The notes under the pieces: model-generated
What the model saw: only the letters and a program-made list of their open reading frames with translations
Told to the model about the DNA's origin: nothing
The model's database searches: none
Position numbers and translations under genes: made by a program
Assembly (NCBI GenBank): GCA_020747015.1
Contig: JAGTJM010000002.1
Span: 868,001 to 932,000 of the forward strand
Direction of reading: 5' to 3'
DNA: 64,000 nt
Origin: Pyrenochaeta sp. MPI-SDFR-AT-0127
Taxonomy: Eukaryota > Ascomycota > Dothideomycetes > Pleosporales > Cucurbitariaceae
Shown here: in pieces, positions 23,695-35,292 of the stretch
How the letters are laid out: each line of letters opens with the position of its first letter
Numbering within the stretch: position 1 is the first letter of the stretch

Positions 23695-24232
23695 GTTGTC
23701 GATTGTTTTGAGTAAGATTGATAATTTCAGGTTCCTTTCTCTGTATTCAGATGTGCAGATTGTTTCAACCACCTTTGGTGTAAACTCAATTGTATATATT
23801 TCTCTCCGTGTGCGCCACTGGGCTCACCATGATTCGACTAACGGCACTTCTACCAATTTATCCGGTGGACATTACTAAGATTTTCACACGTGTTCCCCCA
23901 CTGTCAGCACAGAACACCGCGTGTGAGCTTGTTCTGGAAAGCCGGCGGGGTCAAGTGATTGTTGATTATCCTCCGCGGCCCCTACTCCTACTATTCCATT
24001 GGATGTAAAGATCAGACTTCCGCAGTGATGAACTTGAGAAATCTTCGTGGTACAACAATTACGTTCCCGGCTCTGTAAATAAGCCCTGTGGTTCAGGAAC
24101 ATGACACTAAATTTTGCCTATCTACAGATTTCCCTGGATTACATAGTTTTCTCATGATCTTCGTATGTACATGTCGGTAAATTTGTCTTTACAAAGCCTC
24201 AAAGATGCCACTTCGAACTGTGAGAGCCATGC
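23695..24232. other. Intergenic, PhyH-like promoter and GH32 3' end
   Basis: No gene seen in 538 bp. Confidence 0.5.
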
Positions 24233-26413
24233 CTAGTTGCCAGGCCACCAAACATTGTTGTTAGTCTGTTCAGGAGTGTCAAAGACGAGCTCACTGCTTG
24301 AGTTGAGTGGTCTGTCGGGCCAAATATTGGCCGTGATGTCCCAGACGGTTAGGTCTGAAACTCCAACTGTGGAATTATCGCCAACCCAGATGCCGAACCC
24401 AGTGCTATCGGTGCGGGCCGGGTAGATGCGGGTTGTCAACCAGAAGCGGTCCTATAGACCATTAGTCATCTATGAGTAACAGGGTGCAGAACAAGGAGGA
24501 GACTTACGTTGACAATGACCTCAACCAAGGACCCGTCCACGAAGACATCCATGTGCAGCGACTCTTGGGTGCCGTTAGAAAACGTGTAAGGGTAAAAGTA
24601 CCCAAGCATAGTGTAGTTGGCAAACTCCTCGATACTCGAAGACTGAGAGCGGTCCACATTAATGGTGTAGTTCTCTGGGCTATACCAGATTATAGTCTGC
24701 TCCTCGCCACCAGGTGAAGCGGCAACAGTCACACCAGCAGGTCCTGTTGCATTGCTGAGGGTAACCTGTAGATGCATGTGGCTGCTACCATTTCCGGCAA
24801 GCAGGCTAGTGGTCCAAGTGTCGACTGTCTCAATCTTTCGCGGTTCCGCTCCCTTGTGAAGGCCTTCAACAACATCTGGCAAGGGGCGAGCACCCAGAGT
24901 GTAACCGGTGAAGGTGCCGTTACTATGCTCAACAACGCGAGTGTTGCCTTTGGTAGTCAAGCCACCGTCGACATTAATCAAACCCTTTGTCTTGATGACA
25001 TACATTTCGCGCGGAATGGCCAAAGAACCTTGGAAGCCTTGTTGATTGACAGCGTAGCCATTGCTCTCATCGTTGGCCCAACCCCACTGGACACGGCGAT
25101 CGTTCTTGGTATCATTAAAACTGGTCACGGCATACAGGAGACCAGAGTCAATGACACCGCCAGACACGGGGGTGAATTGGGCAGAACCATTCTCACGCCT
25201 TGTGACAATGCCCTCGTTCCAAAGACCCCACTGTGCGCGAGGGTGCCAGGTTAGATTACCACCTTCAGTACCCATGAGTACGTAATAGTGAACATCGTCA
25301 TCTTCGTCGGTCAGGGAGAAGAAGTTCGACCTATATTGGTCAATACTACGCATGTGCAGAGGCATAAGCTCGACTTACACTTCGAAATTGAAACCGTAAG
25401 TTCCGGTCTCAAGCAGTGAGCCCAGGGTTTCGTTTTGATCTGGTTCCCACAGTGCACCCAAGAATGTCCAGTCAGTCAAGTTGGAGGCAGGAGCACTGTA
25501 AAACGGAATGCGTCCGCCTCCGCCTTCACCCTTGAGACCTGACCCTAAGACCATGTACCAATGAGGTTCGGCTTGACCGAGGATGGCGTCCATCTCTGGC
25601 CATGGCTATGGCAGTGGAGGTATGAAGTCAGTGTATGTCCCATACATGACCGGTACATTGAAGTTCTTACCTCGACGAATGGATCGCGCCAACCAGTGAT
25701 ATTCCAGCCCTCGGGCGGATGAGAAATAATTGGATTGCCTTCGTATTGCTCCCAGGTCTGGCCACCATCGTTAGAGATAACGATACTCTGCTTCTCAGTC
25801 CCATTGATGTAAGGGAGAGCCCAGTTGGTTGGTAAGTATTGGACTGAGGTGTAGAAGTTAATGAGAGTGCCATCTTGTTCGCCTTTCAAGTTATAAGGCT
25901 GGCCTGAGCCAGAGAAAATACCAAGACCATAGTATGAGGTATTCCGAGAATCTGGATTTGGCCCAGTACCAACTGATTGGGCTTGATCATCTTCCCAGCC
26001 TCCGACGTCAGTCCAAGTAATCAGGTCTTTGGAGGTTGCATGTCTATGACAATTAGAGTGTGCATTTAATAATGTGAATCGAGAGCCTTACCCCCAGGAA
26101 ATGTTCCCCCAGTTTATGTGGTTCGGATGCCATTGGTAGTGCAAATGGTAGGTGTCTGTGGCCGGGTCGTACAGCATACCACAAGGATCCTGAGCACCAA
26201 CATTAGTCTGGTCGTGCGAACATGCAGTTATGAACATACGTTCATCCAGCCAGCTGGCGCTATGAAATGATAGCTAGACCGCCACCTGTTGAAAAGAGTG
26301 TTATTGCCTAATCCTGCGATGATGTCGGCCGTGAGGACATCAGGTAATTGAGTGCTCTGCGCAGTGGCAAGAGACCCGAGCGCAAGGCTAAAGAATAGAT
26401 TGGACAAGAACAT
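24233..26413 (-). CDS. Secreted glycoside hydrolase family 32 (beta-fructofuranosidase type)
   Basis: Six exons, 26413-26240, 26189-26092, 26043-25671, 25605-25379, 25330-24508 and 24451-24233, give 637 residues. GH32 enzymes cleave beta-fructosides such as sucrose, inulin or levan. A signal peptide (MFLSNLFFSLALGSLATAQS) indicates secretion. The catalytic nucleophile is D59 in GWMNDPCG, the transition-state Asp is D211 in GWRDPFVE, and the acid/base is probably E281 in LLETGTYGFNFE. The nucleophile box is NDPCG rather than the textbook NDPNG, and the third box lacks the usual ECP; both are seen in a fungal subgroup as I recall. Many N-glycosylation sites (NGT, NGS, NYT) occur. The C-terminal beta-sandwich carries DVFVDGSLVEVIVND. 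Sucrose versus fructan preference cannot be told. Confidence 0.88.
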
Positions 26414-27302
26414 TGTGCTTTGAGGGAACCCTTCACGATGCTTTCAATGCAATGGTGGTTTACAGAGGAGGGGGCAACGGGAGATTTATGTAGTGCCTCC
26501 AGGCAGGACATGACCTGCCAGTGAACGGACCATGTCATCATAGCAGACCCTGAAGCTACCTAGGAACTGGAGCTCCGAGTACTTGGATGCCGGCCGGCGC
26601 AGTCAAGACATGGCTGGGATGCAGTAGCTTATCAAGATCCCCGCAATTCTCTTCATGGTTCCCCACACTGGGCGCGCATCATTCCATCTAGAATGACCGT
26701 CGTGAGGCACGCCCTGGTGCCGTTCGTGCAGTTGAGTAACAGTCTCTACGCACGCTGGTGCAAGGACATAGCCAAACCTGAAGCCACGGATCCCCTTCCG
26801 CCTGGCTACCTTGGATCTGCGAGGTTTTCCCTCGAGATCGACCGTGTTAAGGCCGTGACGATGGGGCTGCCCTAGTAAGAACCGGACATGGTCCATGCAT
26901 GCGTGATATATGTCGACGAGCCCGAGTATCCCTCCGAAGGTCAAGCTCTGCAACAGGGTTGACAAAAACAGCACACTTGGGACGCAACAAGGTATTGTAC
27001 CCGGAAGTCAATGGAAGCATCATGCCAAGTCTACGCAGGTACAGTGAAAGTGTGGCTGGTTCGGGAAGGGAGCTTGAGTTGCAGCCGTACCAGAGTCCAT
27101 CGGCAGGCTCACGTCATAGCGAGTCGCGCCGGGCGGCCCGCAGTGCATCACGTGCTACCAGCTTGTTAACACGTCGACACCCGCGCGCCGACTTCACCAC
27201 GGGCGCGATATCTTATCACAACTTCTTGCTGAGGCTCAGTTTGTCTCAGATGGAGAAGAATTACGCTCTTGCCTAGCTTTTCCAGAGCTTCGCCATTACA
27301 AC
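26414..27302. other. Divergent promoter, GH32 / HRD1
   Basis: 889 bp. A CTGGAG at 26567-26572 matches the CreA core (SYGGRG) and would suit carbon repression of GH32, but a single short match is weak. No gene seen. Confidence 0.45.
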
Positions 27303-29644
27303 ATGGGCCGTCTGCAGCTCTACGTTGCGGTAATGCTTCCTGCACTTCTACCATACATGCACGCTGCTGATAGCAATAGGGCTCGGCCGCCATGGCCAAT
27401 GTCGTGCTGCTGCGCGCCTACTATGAGCGACCAAACTTCTATTCTGCCGCCGTCTACATATCCCAGAGCACCGGCTCTCTGCTGTTCCTGGTCAATCTCA
27501 TGCTGATTGTCGCCCTGGGCTTCGGATACGCACTCCAGCGCCTCTTCTACGGTCCCCTCCGGCCTATCGAAACCGAACAATTGTACGACAAGGCATGGTT
27601 TGCGGTCAGCGAGACGCTGTTAGCCATGACAATCTTCAGGGACGATATTGGCATGTGGTTTTTTACAATGTTTTTCTGCCTTCTTGCTGGCAAAGTCTGG
27701 CAGTGGATTGGAGAGGGACGAGTGGAATTTCTGGAACAGCAACCCCCCGCGAACCCCAGGCTGTTCCATACCCGGCTCATGAGCTCCCTGCTTCTCTCCG
27801 TTGCATTCGACATCTTCATGATGCAGTACTGCATAGACTCTATCCTTTCGGACGCGCGCCCGGGTGTCATGGTCATGTTTGGCTTCGAATACGTGCTTTT
27901 GGCTATCGCTTCTATATCGACTTTACTACGATACACACTTTCCCTTGTCGAACTCTTCATCACACATCGACAAGAGAAGACCCGAGAAGAGGCTCGACGA
28001 GTTGTGCGAGAACAAGCACGACAGAATGCCACAGCTAGTGAAACTGGTAGGGCTGACGCATCTGAGGAACAGGATAACGACGACGATGAGGCTGATGTCC
28101 CTGGATGGGAAGAGAAAGGCAGATGGGTCTTCTACTTGGATCTAGCCACCGATTTTATCAAGTCGGTGGTTTATCTCGGCTTCTTCATGATTTTGATGAC
28201 CTTTTATGGAATTCCCATCCATATCATGAGGGATCTGTTCATGACCATTCGCTCGCTCATCAAGCGCATCAATGACTTTGTCCAATATCGAAACGCAACT
28301 CGCGATATGAACACTCGCTACCCAGACGCTACAGCAGAAGAACTCGAACGAGAGAACACATGCATCGTCTGCCGCGAAGAGATGCGCCCCTGGGTTCAAC
28401 CTGGTGCTGAAGATGGGCAGGCTGGTCGACGAATGGACGAGCGCCAAAGGCCGAAGAAACTTCCTTGCGGGCATATCTTGCACTTTAGCTGTCTGAGGAG
28501 CTGGCTTGAGAGACAGCAGGTTTGTCCTACATGCCGACGTCCAGTTCTCGCGCAGACAGGATCACAGAATGCCCATCAAAACAATCCACCAGATCAGGGG
28601 CAGCGAAATCCACAGAATCAGCAAAATCCACAGAACCAAGGAGCACTGCAAGCTCTACTTCGTGGGAATTTGCAGCAGGGCGCTGTAGGACAACAAGCCC
28701 AAGGTAATCATGCTCTCCCACAAGGTGGGCAACCGAATCCACCAGCAGGCAATTTGCGAGTGTTCAACTTTGGGCCTTTTCGAATTGCTTTGGGAAACCT
28801 CCGTGTACCCCCGGGGCAGCAGGACAATGCTGCGGTAAGGAATGCCATGGACCAGCTACGTCAGCAAGCCACTGCAAACCATACAGCACACAACAATACC
28901 CAGCAGAATGAAACCCAAGGTCAAACCCAGGGGTTTGCACCAGATTTGGTGTCCAACCTTCACACAAACTCAAGTCAAGGCGCTGTTGCCTTACACCCCT
29001 CAGATGTGCAGTCGGACATTCTCCGTATTCAGCAGAATATTATTGAATCGATGCGTCAGCTAAATGCGCAACACGAGCAGCTCGAAGTCGTTCATCGGCT
29101 TCTCACTGAACTTAACCGACTCCAACAAGCTTCAGGAGCTACCGCAGCCACAGGCCAGGAGCTTCCACTCATCACACCTCTAAACCCGCCTAACATGAGC
29201 TCATTCACCCCGCAAGCCTACTTCGCCAGGGGTTCGGTGTTGAGACAGGGCGATGCCGGTGTACCGGATGGCTTGACGCTTCCGGAAGGGTGGACACTGA
29301 GGCCAATGGCATTAGCGCCACGACTTGGGCAAGGCAGCGGATCTATGCCATTTACTCAGTCGACACAGTCGCCGTCAGGAGTGGGACCTTTGGGATCTCC
29401 CGCAGAGTCCCGACCCCAGGCTGGCTTGTCTTCAACATCGCCAATCATATCCGATCCAATTGTTGTCTCTCCCGTCAATCCCGCTCAACCAAGCTCGCTC
29501 GAATCAAGCTGGAGTTTTGGCAATGTACACGAGAGGAATGAGGCTGAAGGTTTGAGCTCTGCCCCCGCGGGAAGCAGCTCAGAAAGGCATAACTTGTCAA
29601 GGCGGACAGTTACTGTGGAAGACGATGAGGATGATGGGCAATGA
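27303..29644 (+). CDS. hrd1: ERAD E3 ubiquitin ligase HRD1 (RING-H2)
   Basis: Exons 27303-27329 (27 nt) and 27380-29644, 763 residues. The short first exon restores the family N-terminus in frame (MGRLQLYVA then GSAAMANVVLLRAYYERPNF). HRD1 is the ER membrane channel and ligase that retrotranslocates and ubiquitinates misfolded ER proteins. Several membrane helices lie between residues about 10 and 285, with the family block FYSAAVYISQSTGSLLFLVN. The RING-H2 starts at C337 (CIVCREEM) and continues CGHILHFSCLRSWLERQQVC-PTC to about 396. The long C-terminal tail (about 400-763) is Gln/Asn/Pro-rich and disordered. An internal ATG at 27392 also opens this frame but would lose the first helix start. 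Confidence 0.95.
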
Positions 29645-30499
29645 TTGTTCTCTCCCATCTTGGTGGGCTCTGTATTGCATAGCGAGGCGTTTGGGGTCAC
29701 ATTGTGAATGCGTTGCTTTGGTTGGGCAGCGCGTGTGCGCAACAGTCTATGGGAAGTTACCAGGGCAGTGAATCAATGACAGAGTGAATTTCACCATGCA
29801 ATCATATGCGCGCAACGTTGCAACATGCAATACCATGTAGCCTTTGTCGTGGGGTGCAGAGAAAGCACGCATGCCCAACCACAGTCCCGTTAGTCCTCCT
29901 CTGCCCCTCACACATGTCTCTCCCACTCACGACTTCCAAAATCACAGGGCGCCATGCCAACACTTTGCACTCGACATCCACCCTTCGTGCGCTATGTATG
30001 CAGTCCTGAGAATCCTCCACTCGTGGCAGACCACAAAGCTTATCGAACAAAGTCTAGCCTCACGCTATCCGTTGTCGCTTGCACCATGCATGGATAGCGG
30101 GACATTCCAACCAATCACTTTGCACAAGGCCTCCAAGACACCACCTCGAAGCGGCTGTATGCGCCCACTAGCAAGACAAGGTTGAAACGGTGGCCCATAC
30201 GGTGTGAGGGAGATGGGTAGCACCCAGTTAAAGATGCAGGAACACTGCTTTGTTCAACGGGGCGCAGTACCAGGGTCGAAAGCATGGGTCGGGGTGCAGA
30301 GCGGATAAGGACCAGGCTCCGCCGCTGGGCGAGACTTGACTTGACTCGAGGTTAAGCTCGACAACAGATGACTCCTCAATTACCTCGTCACCTCGCTAAC
30401 GACGCTCTAGGGCACACTTTCTCTCGTTAATCTTCTGAATATTAGGCTCATATCCTGTTTGATTTCTTTCTTCTTCTTCCTGCTTGCTGCATTTTAGCC
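29645..30499. other. Intergenic between HRD1 and unknown protein
   Basis: 855 bp, no gene seen. CT-rich leader-like stretch near 30460-30490, directly before the ATG at 30500. Confidence 0.5.
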
Positions 30500-31884
30500 A
30501 TGGCGGTCAAAAGAGACCCGCAGCCCTTCAAGGCTGAAGATGCAGACGTCTCAAATTGCGTTTCTAACCTCATTCAAGCCTTTACAAATGGACTCAATAT
30601 CTTCAAACGATTGCGCGAGCGACGAAGAAAGCGCAAAGCGCGGAAAGAAAACCAAGTAGTAGACCCAACAACGAGTGCAGAGCTTCAGCTTTCCAAGAGC
30701 TTGCGGAAAGGGCCAGGAGAGCTAGCGGAGAGGTATGCCGAATGCTATCATAGCGGGATAGGACCGCGATTCGCAAAAGGCGATTGTGAGTCTGCAAATC
30801 TCAAGTATATATGCATGTGCAAGGACGATGCTAATCGTGCCCAACAGCAATTGCACATGCCTCTCTTGCTGAAACTCTCATCAAATTAAACACTGGCCTG
30901 GTTAGCATTATTGCATCCTTCCTCAACCACGACCATAAGAGTGGAAAAGGCCATTTAGACCTAGATTACAAATCATTAACCAACCTTTCTGATGCCTCAC
31001 GAAGAGAAGCACTACATAGCATGACTCAGCTTTACCAGCGGCTGAGCTATTCACAGCTCCAGCTTTACAACATTGGCTCATCCTGTCCGCGATGCGGAAG
31101 TGCTAAACACGTGGAGTGTTCATCAAGGAGTGCCAGTCCAGAAAAAGAGAAGAAAAAGCACACAAGCTCACGACAACGAATCAGCGGGCCCGTTGTGACC
31201 AAGATGCCTATCAAAAGCTCAAGCCAGCCACAGCTCGTTGTAATGAGGCCTAAGAATACAAGAAAATCTAGTAATTCGAGCAACAGTTCTGGCTCAACCA
31301 AATCTACGTCGACTTCAGCGTATACTTCACCGTTAGCCTCTCCATTACCAAAGTATGTCCCTATAGATCCTCTTGAACTCCAAACATCAGGTGTCGTAAA
31401 GGGTACTTTAGGCGCATGGCCAGACAGTGGAAGACGGAGAGTAGACTCCTTTGATGACCCAAGGCCGACGACCTGGCCACATACTTCTGTAAACGCAGCC
31501 CCAGATCATTTACATCATCATCATCATCATCACACACCCACGCCCAAACTTCCAAGTTTCACGCCAACACCACGGAAAAATTCACCCAACTCACCGCAGC
31601 GGAACAAGCCCTCATCACCTCCACCAACATCACCTTCTCCCGTAAAGCGCCGCCTCGACAAAGCTACGCCATCGTCCTATACTTTTGCATCTGATAGCAC
31701 GAAACTGGGCGAGATACCACAACACCACTGGACAAGCCCGTGGGACTACGAAGAGGCGGGGCGGCTAAATGCTGAAGCCGCGGTGATTGGGTTGCCGACC
31801 ATTCCCGTTGCCGACAATAAGTCCAAGAAGAAAGGGAGGTTTGGTTTTTTGCGGCGTGGAAGTGCCGCTGGACAGGCTGCCTAA
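30500..31884 (+). CDS. Unknown filamentous-fungal protein with basic N-terminus and Ser/Pro-rich tail
   Basis: Exons 30500-30785 and 30848-31884, 440 residues; the intron GTGAGT...AACAG joins KGD to SIAHASLAETL in frame. I do not recognise the family. Residues about 15-180 look folded and helical: NCVSNLIQAFTNGLNIFKRL, a Lys/Arg cluster (RERRRKRKARK), LSKSLRKGPGELAERYAECY, IKLNTGLVSIIASFLNHDHK and MTQLYQRLSYSQLQLYNIG. A possible metal knuckle CPRCGSAKHVEC sits near residue 189. The remainder is disordered, rich in Ser/Thr/Pro, with a run of six His (31514-31534), and ends in a Lys-rich motif KKKGRFGFLRRG. No signal or membrane helix. Probably a Pezizomycotina-specific family, by inference only. 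Confidence 0.7.
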
Positions 31885-32992
31885 TGACATGTGCGTTGTA
31901 TTTTTGAGTGTTTATTTATTTTGCATTTGCTATGCAGGCGTTGGCGTTGGCGTTGGAGTGAGATGGTTGAGTTTTCGCGCCCGACTGATAACGACTTACG
32001 ATTCATGGTGGTTAATGATTTATGATATCATGAGATCTTTGATGGCATAGCATATACCCATATTGTTAGCAAAGATATATTATTGAGTTTGTTTTTGTTT
32101 TGAGATGATCTCCGAGCCACACACCTCTGCCAAGGAGAGTGCAAAATTTACTCTGAGTGAGTGACAACATTGGTGTCCAATTATAATACTAGAAAGCCAT
32201 ATCTACATAATGATTCTTGACGGATATGCTTACGCGCGATGGCATGGTATTGTTCGGTGTTTCCATGCAGCACGAAGCACATATTTGATTACATTAGTCC
32301 ATCCGCTGTTGGAAGTGATCTGTAAAGTCTAGGTGCTTAGTGGAAACAAAGGGTTGCTGTGATGAAGTATGATCTCAATTCGGCGTTGCTCGGTGTCGTT
32401 TGTGAGGTTTTAAATTCTTTGATAAAATTCGGATCGTATGTCATCGATAGAAATATGACTATTAACCAGAACTGCCAATCGACACCAGCAGCATCCTGAG
32501 AAGCGTTTCGTAGTACTGTGTCATGGCCGTATCGAAGCCAAAGATGCCACAGTTGGGCTTGCATTGTTTTTGTGTGAAGGTACTTTAGGATGCTGTTTAA
32601 TCCCATCTTCAAAAGGATAACGAAACGGAGCTGCTCGACATCTAACCAAAGGAGAGATTGGCCACCATAGATATATGCGGGAGGAGAGATAGCTCTCAGA
32701 AGGAACAAAACATGTGGTATAGATCCGTACCCATGAAAAGAACTCCGTCTGTCTCAGGTGATGGCATTGGTTAGGTCTATTGCGTATGTAATACATTAAA
32801 ACTGTAAACGCAATCTCAATTGATGCAAATTGCGGTCTGGTATTTATATATATGTATCTCTCTAAGCTGGGTATCTTGATAAAAATATATCCGCCGAATT
32901 ATGCTGCGAAGATAGGCTCCAGGGTAGCGATCAAACCATGTGCCTAAACATGTGTAAGTGGTATATTGATTTATGAGAAAAACGATGGGGGC
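31885..32992. other. Intergenic, AT-rich, convergent 3' ends
   Basis: 1.1 kb between the unknown protein and the SPX-RING gene. AT-rich, with a short GTTGGC direct repeat near 31940. The open frame at 32337-32708 (-) shows no family features. Confidence 0.5.
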
Positions 32993-34592
32993 TTACCATA
33001 GCGAACCGCCACGTAGAAACCTGTACAATATTAGCATAACGGCCAAAAAGATGGGTGTTGTAGGACAACGCACTTTTGACTTGCATACACCTCGCCGTAT
33101 TGGTCTAAACCCGCCATCAATTCGTTGTATCTTTGCTTGGTTTTGACTTCCACTGGGAACCATTTCTTGAGAAAGTGGGTGAGATCTTGGTCCAGATTAT
33201 CTGTGGGTCGATTAGGGAATATGATGACGCTGTTTTATGGCTGATGAAAGGTACTAACCAGAGTTTGCATTAAAAACTGTTGGCTCACGACAGAAAGGAC
33301 AGTTATGCTGCTTGTTGTTCTGCATAACAATTAAACATCGAATGCAAAAGGTATGGTCGCAATTGAGCTTTACGGGCCGCCACTTAATCTCAAAGCACAT
33401 GGGGCAGGAGTAGTCGTCAATTTGAGGAATGTGAGACAGGATTTGAGTGTTGACTTCGGCACAGACAGCTTTAGCGAGATGTTCGGAGAACTCTGGATAC
33501 TCGACTTGACGGGGAAAAGTGGACTTTACGCCTAGCGCTGTCCGCTTGTCGAATTCTGTGCCATGATTAGCTATAGCATTGGATGCTGTGGTCCAGCTTT
33601 GTGAGGCGGGACGAGAGTGGCGTACTTTTCAAAATCTTCAGCATGGCGCTGTGATTGATTTCTCCGAAACGCAAGCCTTGTAGAATTTCTCGATTGATAT
33701 GCATGAACAAGTTCAAGGCTTGCAAGTTGTCCTTTTTCCTCATCTGATCCACTAACCCTGTCTTGGCAACCTTTTTGGAGAACTCGGCCAGCCTCTGCAT
33801 GGCCTTGTCTGAATCATGCGCTTTGTGGTCGAGCTCTGTTGTGCCAAAAAAGATGCCTTCTTCGACATACATCTGGAAGACCTGGCGCCAGGCTGTGAGC
33901 ATTTTCCTGTTAGATTTTTTGTCGGGATCCGTCAGCCTGGCAACCTGCTTGCCCAATTCTTCAATCTTGCCATTCATCCGCTTCTCCTCGCGCTCTTGCA
34001 GCTTTTCCAAGCCCGAGACCTCAGTGGTAAGCCTGGTGAAAAACTCGGTGTCGGAAGTAATGGGAACTTCTACCGTGCGGAAGCCTGGCCGATTCCGGGT
34101 CATGGAGGGAGAGGTTGGTTCTGTAGAGCTTGGACGGCGTGTAGACATTGGGGAACGGAGCGGTGGGCCCGAGTCTTCCAAGACTCGCAGGTCTGACATG
34201 CCCGTCTCGACAGCCAACATGTGGAGCTTGCGCCTGGTCTCGTCATCCAAGGTGGCGCTATGGACCTCTCCAGTCGTTTCGTTGACATAGAAGAGCAACT
34301 TTGGATGGAAGACCTTTCGGGCCTGGGGCGAATCGAGTGCAGAATCGTCTCCGTTGAGAATGTACTCAAAGGGACGCTCCTGGCTGTCGTCTTGGTCGGC
34401 CGCGGCATTGTAATCCTCGACATGCTTCAACAGCTTGGACAGGGTAGCAGGGTCGAGGCCAACCTGCTGCAGCTCGTCGGTGAGCCTGTTGATGCACTTT
34501 TTGAGCTGCGAGTACGAGATGGCCGAGTCGACCCACTCTGGCGGGAAGCCCTCGTTCCTGAGGCTTTGCTTGAAGACATGGCCAAACTTCAT
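32993..34592 (-). CDS. SPX-RING E3 ubiquitin ligase
   Basis: Exons 34592-33626, 33555-33259, 33200-33074 and a short last exon 33020-32993, 472 residues in the preferred model. SPX domains bind inositol pyrophosphates and link phosphate status to the attached module. The N-terminus MKFGHVFKQSL and AISYSQLKKCINRL (about 1-35) start the SPX domain; EKRMNGKIEELGKQ, AWRQVFQMYVEEGIFFGT and RFGEINHSAMLKILKKFDKR continue it to about residue 326. A RING finger follows with C373, C376, C388, H390, C393, C396, C408 and C411. The 3' end is ambiguous: a GTGCGT...TGCTAAT...ACAG intron gives a tail ending RGGSLW, while read-through gives KCVVLQHPSFWPLC and a stop at 33032. A six-copy 7-nt repeat lies just upstream of the ATG. 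Confidence 0.87.
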
Positions 34593-35292
34593 GGCTGCTG
34601 CGGTGGGCCGTGGGCTGTGGACCGTGGGCCGTGGACCGTGGACCGTAGCGGGGTGAGCAGGTTGGCCGCTCAGACGGGCAAGATGGCACACGTGGGCTGC
34701 TGAGTGGCTCGCGGGTCAAGGAATGGTGGGGGTATGTTTCCGCGCTGGTTCCGATGCCGTTCCGCAGGCCAGGCCAAGAGATATATGGATGCCAGAAACG
34801 TCGTGCATGCAGTCATGCAGCAAAATGCGAGCGTGTGCTGGAGCGCCGGGGATCCAAGGAGACGTTGAGCGGAGTGAGTGAGTGAAGGACCCAAAGGCCG
34901 AGTTTGTCACCATGGGCGTCTTTGCTGCTGCGGGTCACGCGCCACTCTGTTTTGCGATTTGTGATGCTCCAAGGGCCCACTAGCCGGACAGCGTCGCCCC
35001 AGGAATGCGAGCAAAGAGGCGATGCCCACACACGAAGGCACTGCGGCCCCTGTGCGGTTTATGAGGCCACGGCAGCATTACGACATGCAGCGCCCGTCCC
35101 CCAGCGCAGCCCTATCGGTGTTGAGGCTGGACCCTCGTGCTGTTGATGGCGCCCAAAACTTTTTCGCTTCTCCCACGTCTGACCAATCGCCATCGCCGGG
35201 TACAGTCATTTTTGTCACACATGCTCGGCACAGAGACTTCTAGACGTTGAACACCTCCCCCCTCCCCTTTAGCTGAGCGTGGCTGGTTCAAC
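34593..35292. other. Divergent promoter, SPX-RING / JJJ1
   Basis: 700 bp between two divergent starts. Apart from the 7-nt tandem repeat listed separately, no gene or clear motif. Confidence 0.5.
34603..34644. repeat. Tandem repeat, 7-nt unit GTGGRCC x6
   Basis: Six contiguous 7-nt units: GTGGGCC, GTGGGCT, GTGGACC, GTGGGCC, GTGGACC, GTGGACC. They end 10 nt upstream of the SPX-RING ATG (34592, minus strand), so they lie in its 5' UTR or promoter. Confidence 0.9.

Noticed and set aside
19589..29644. PDI1, GH32 and HRD1 as a functional ER-secretion cluster
   Set aside because: Genes have separate promoters, mixed strands and ordinary spacing; co-location is not evidence of a unit.
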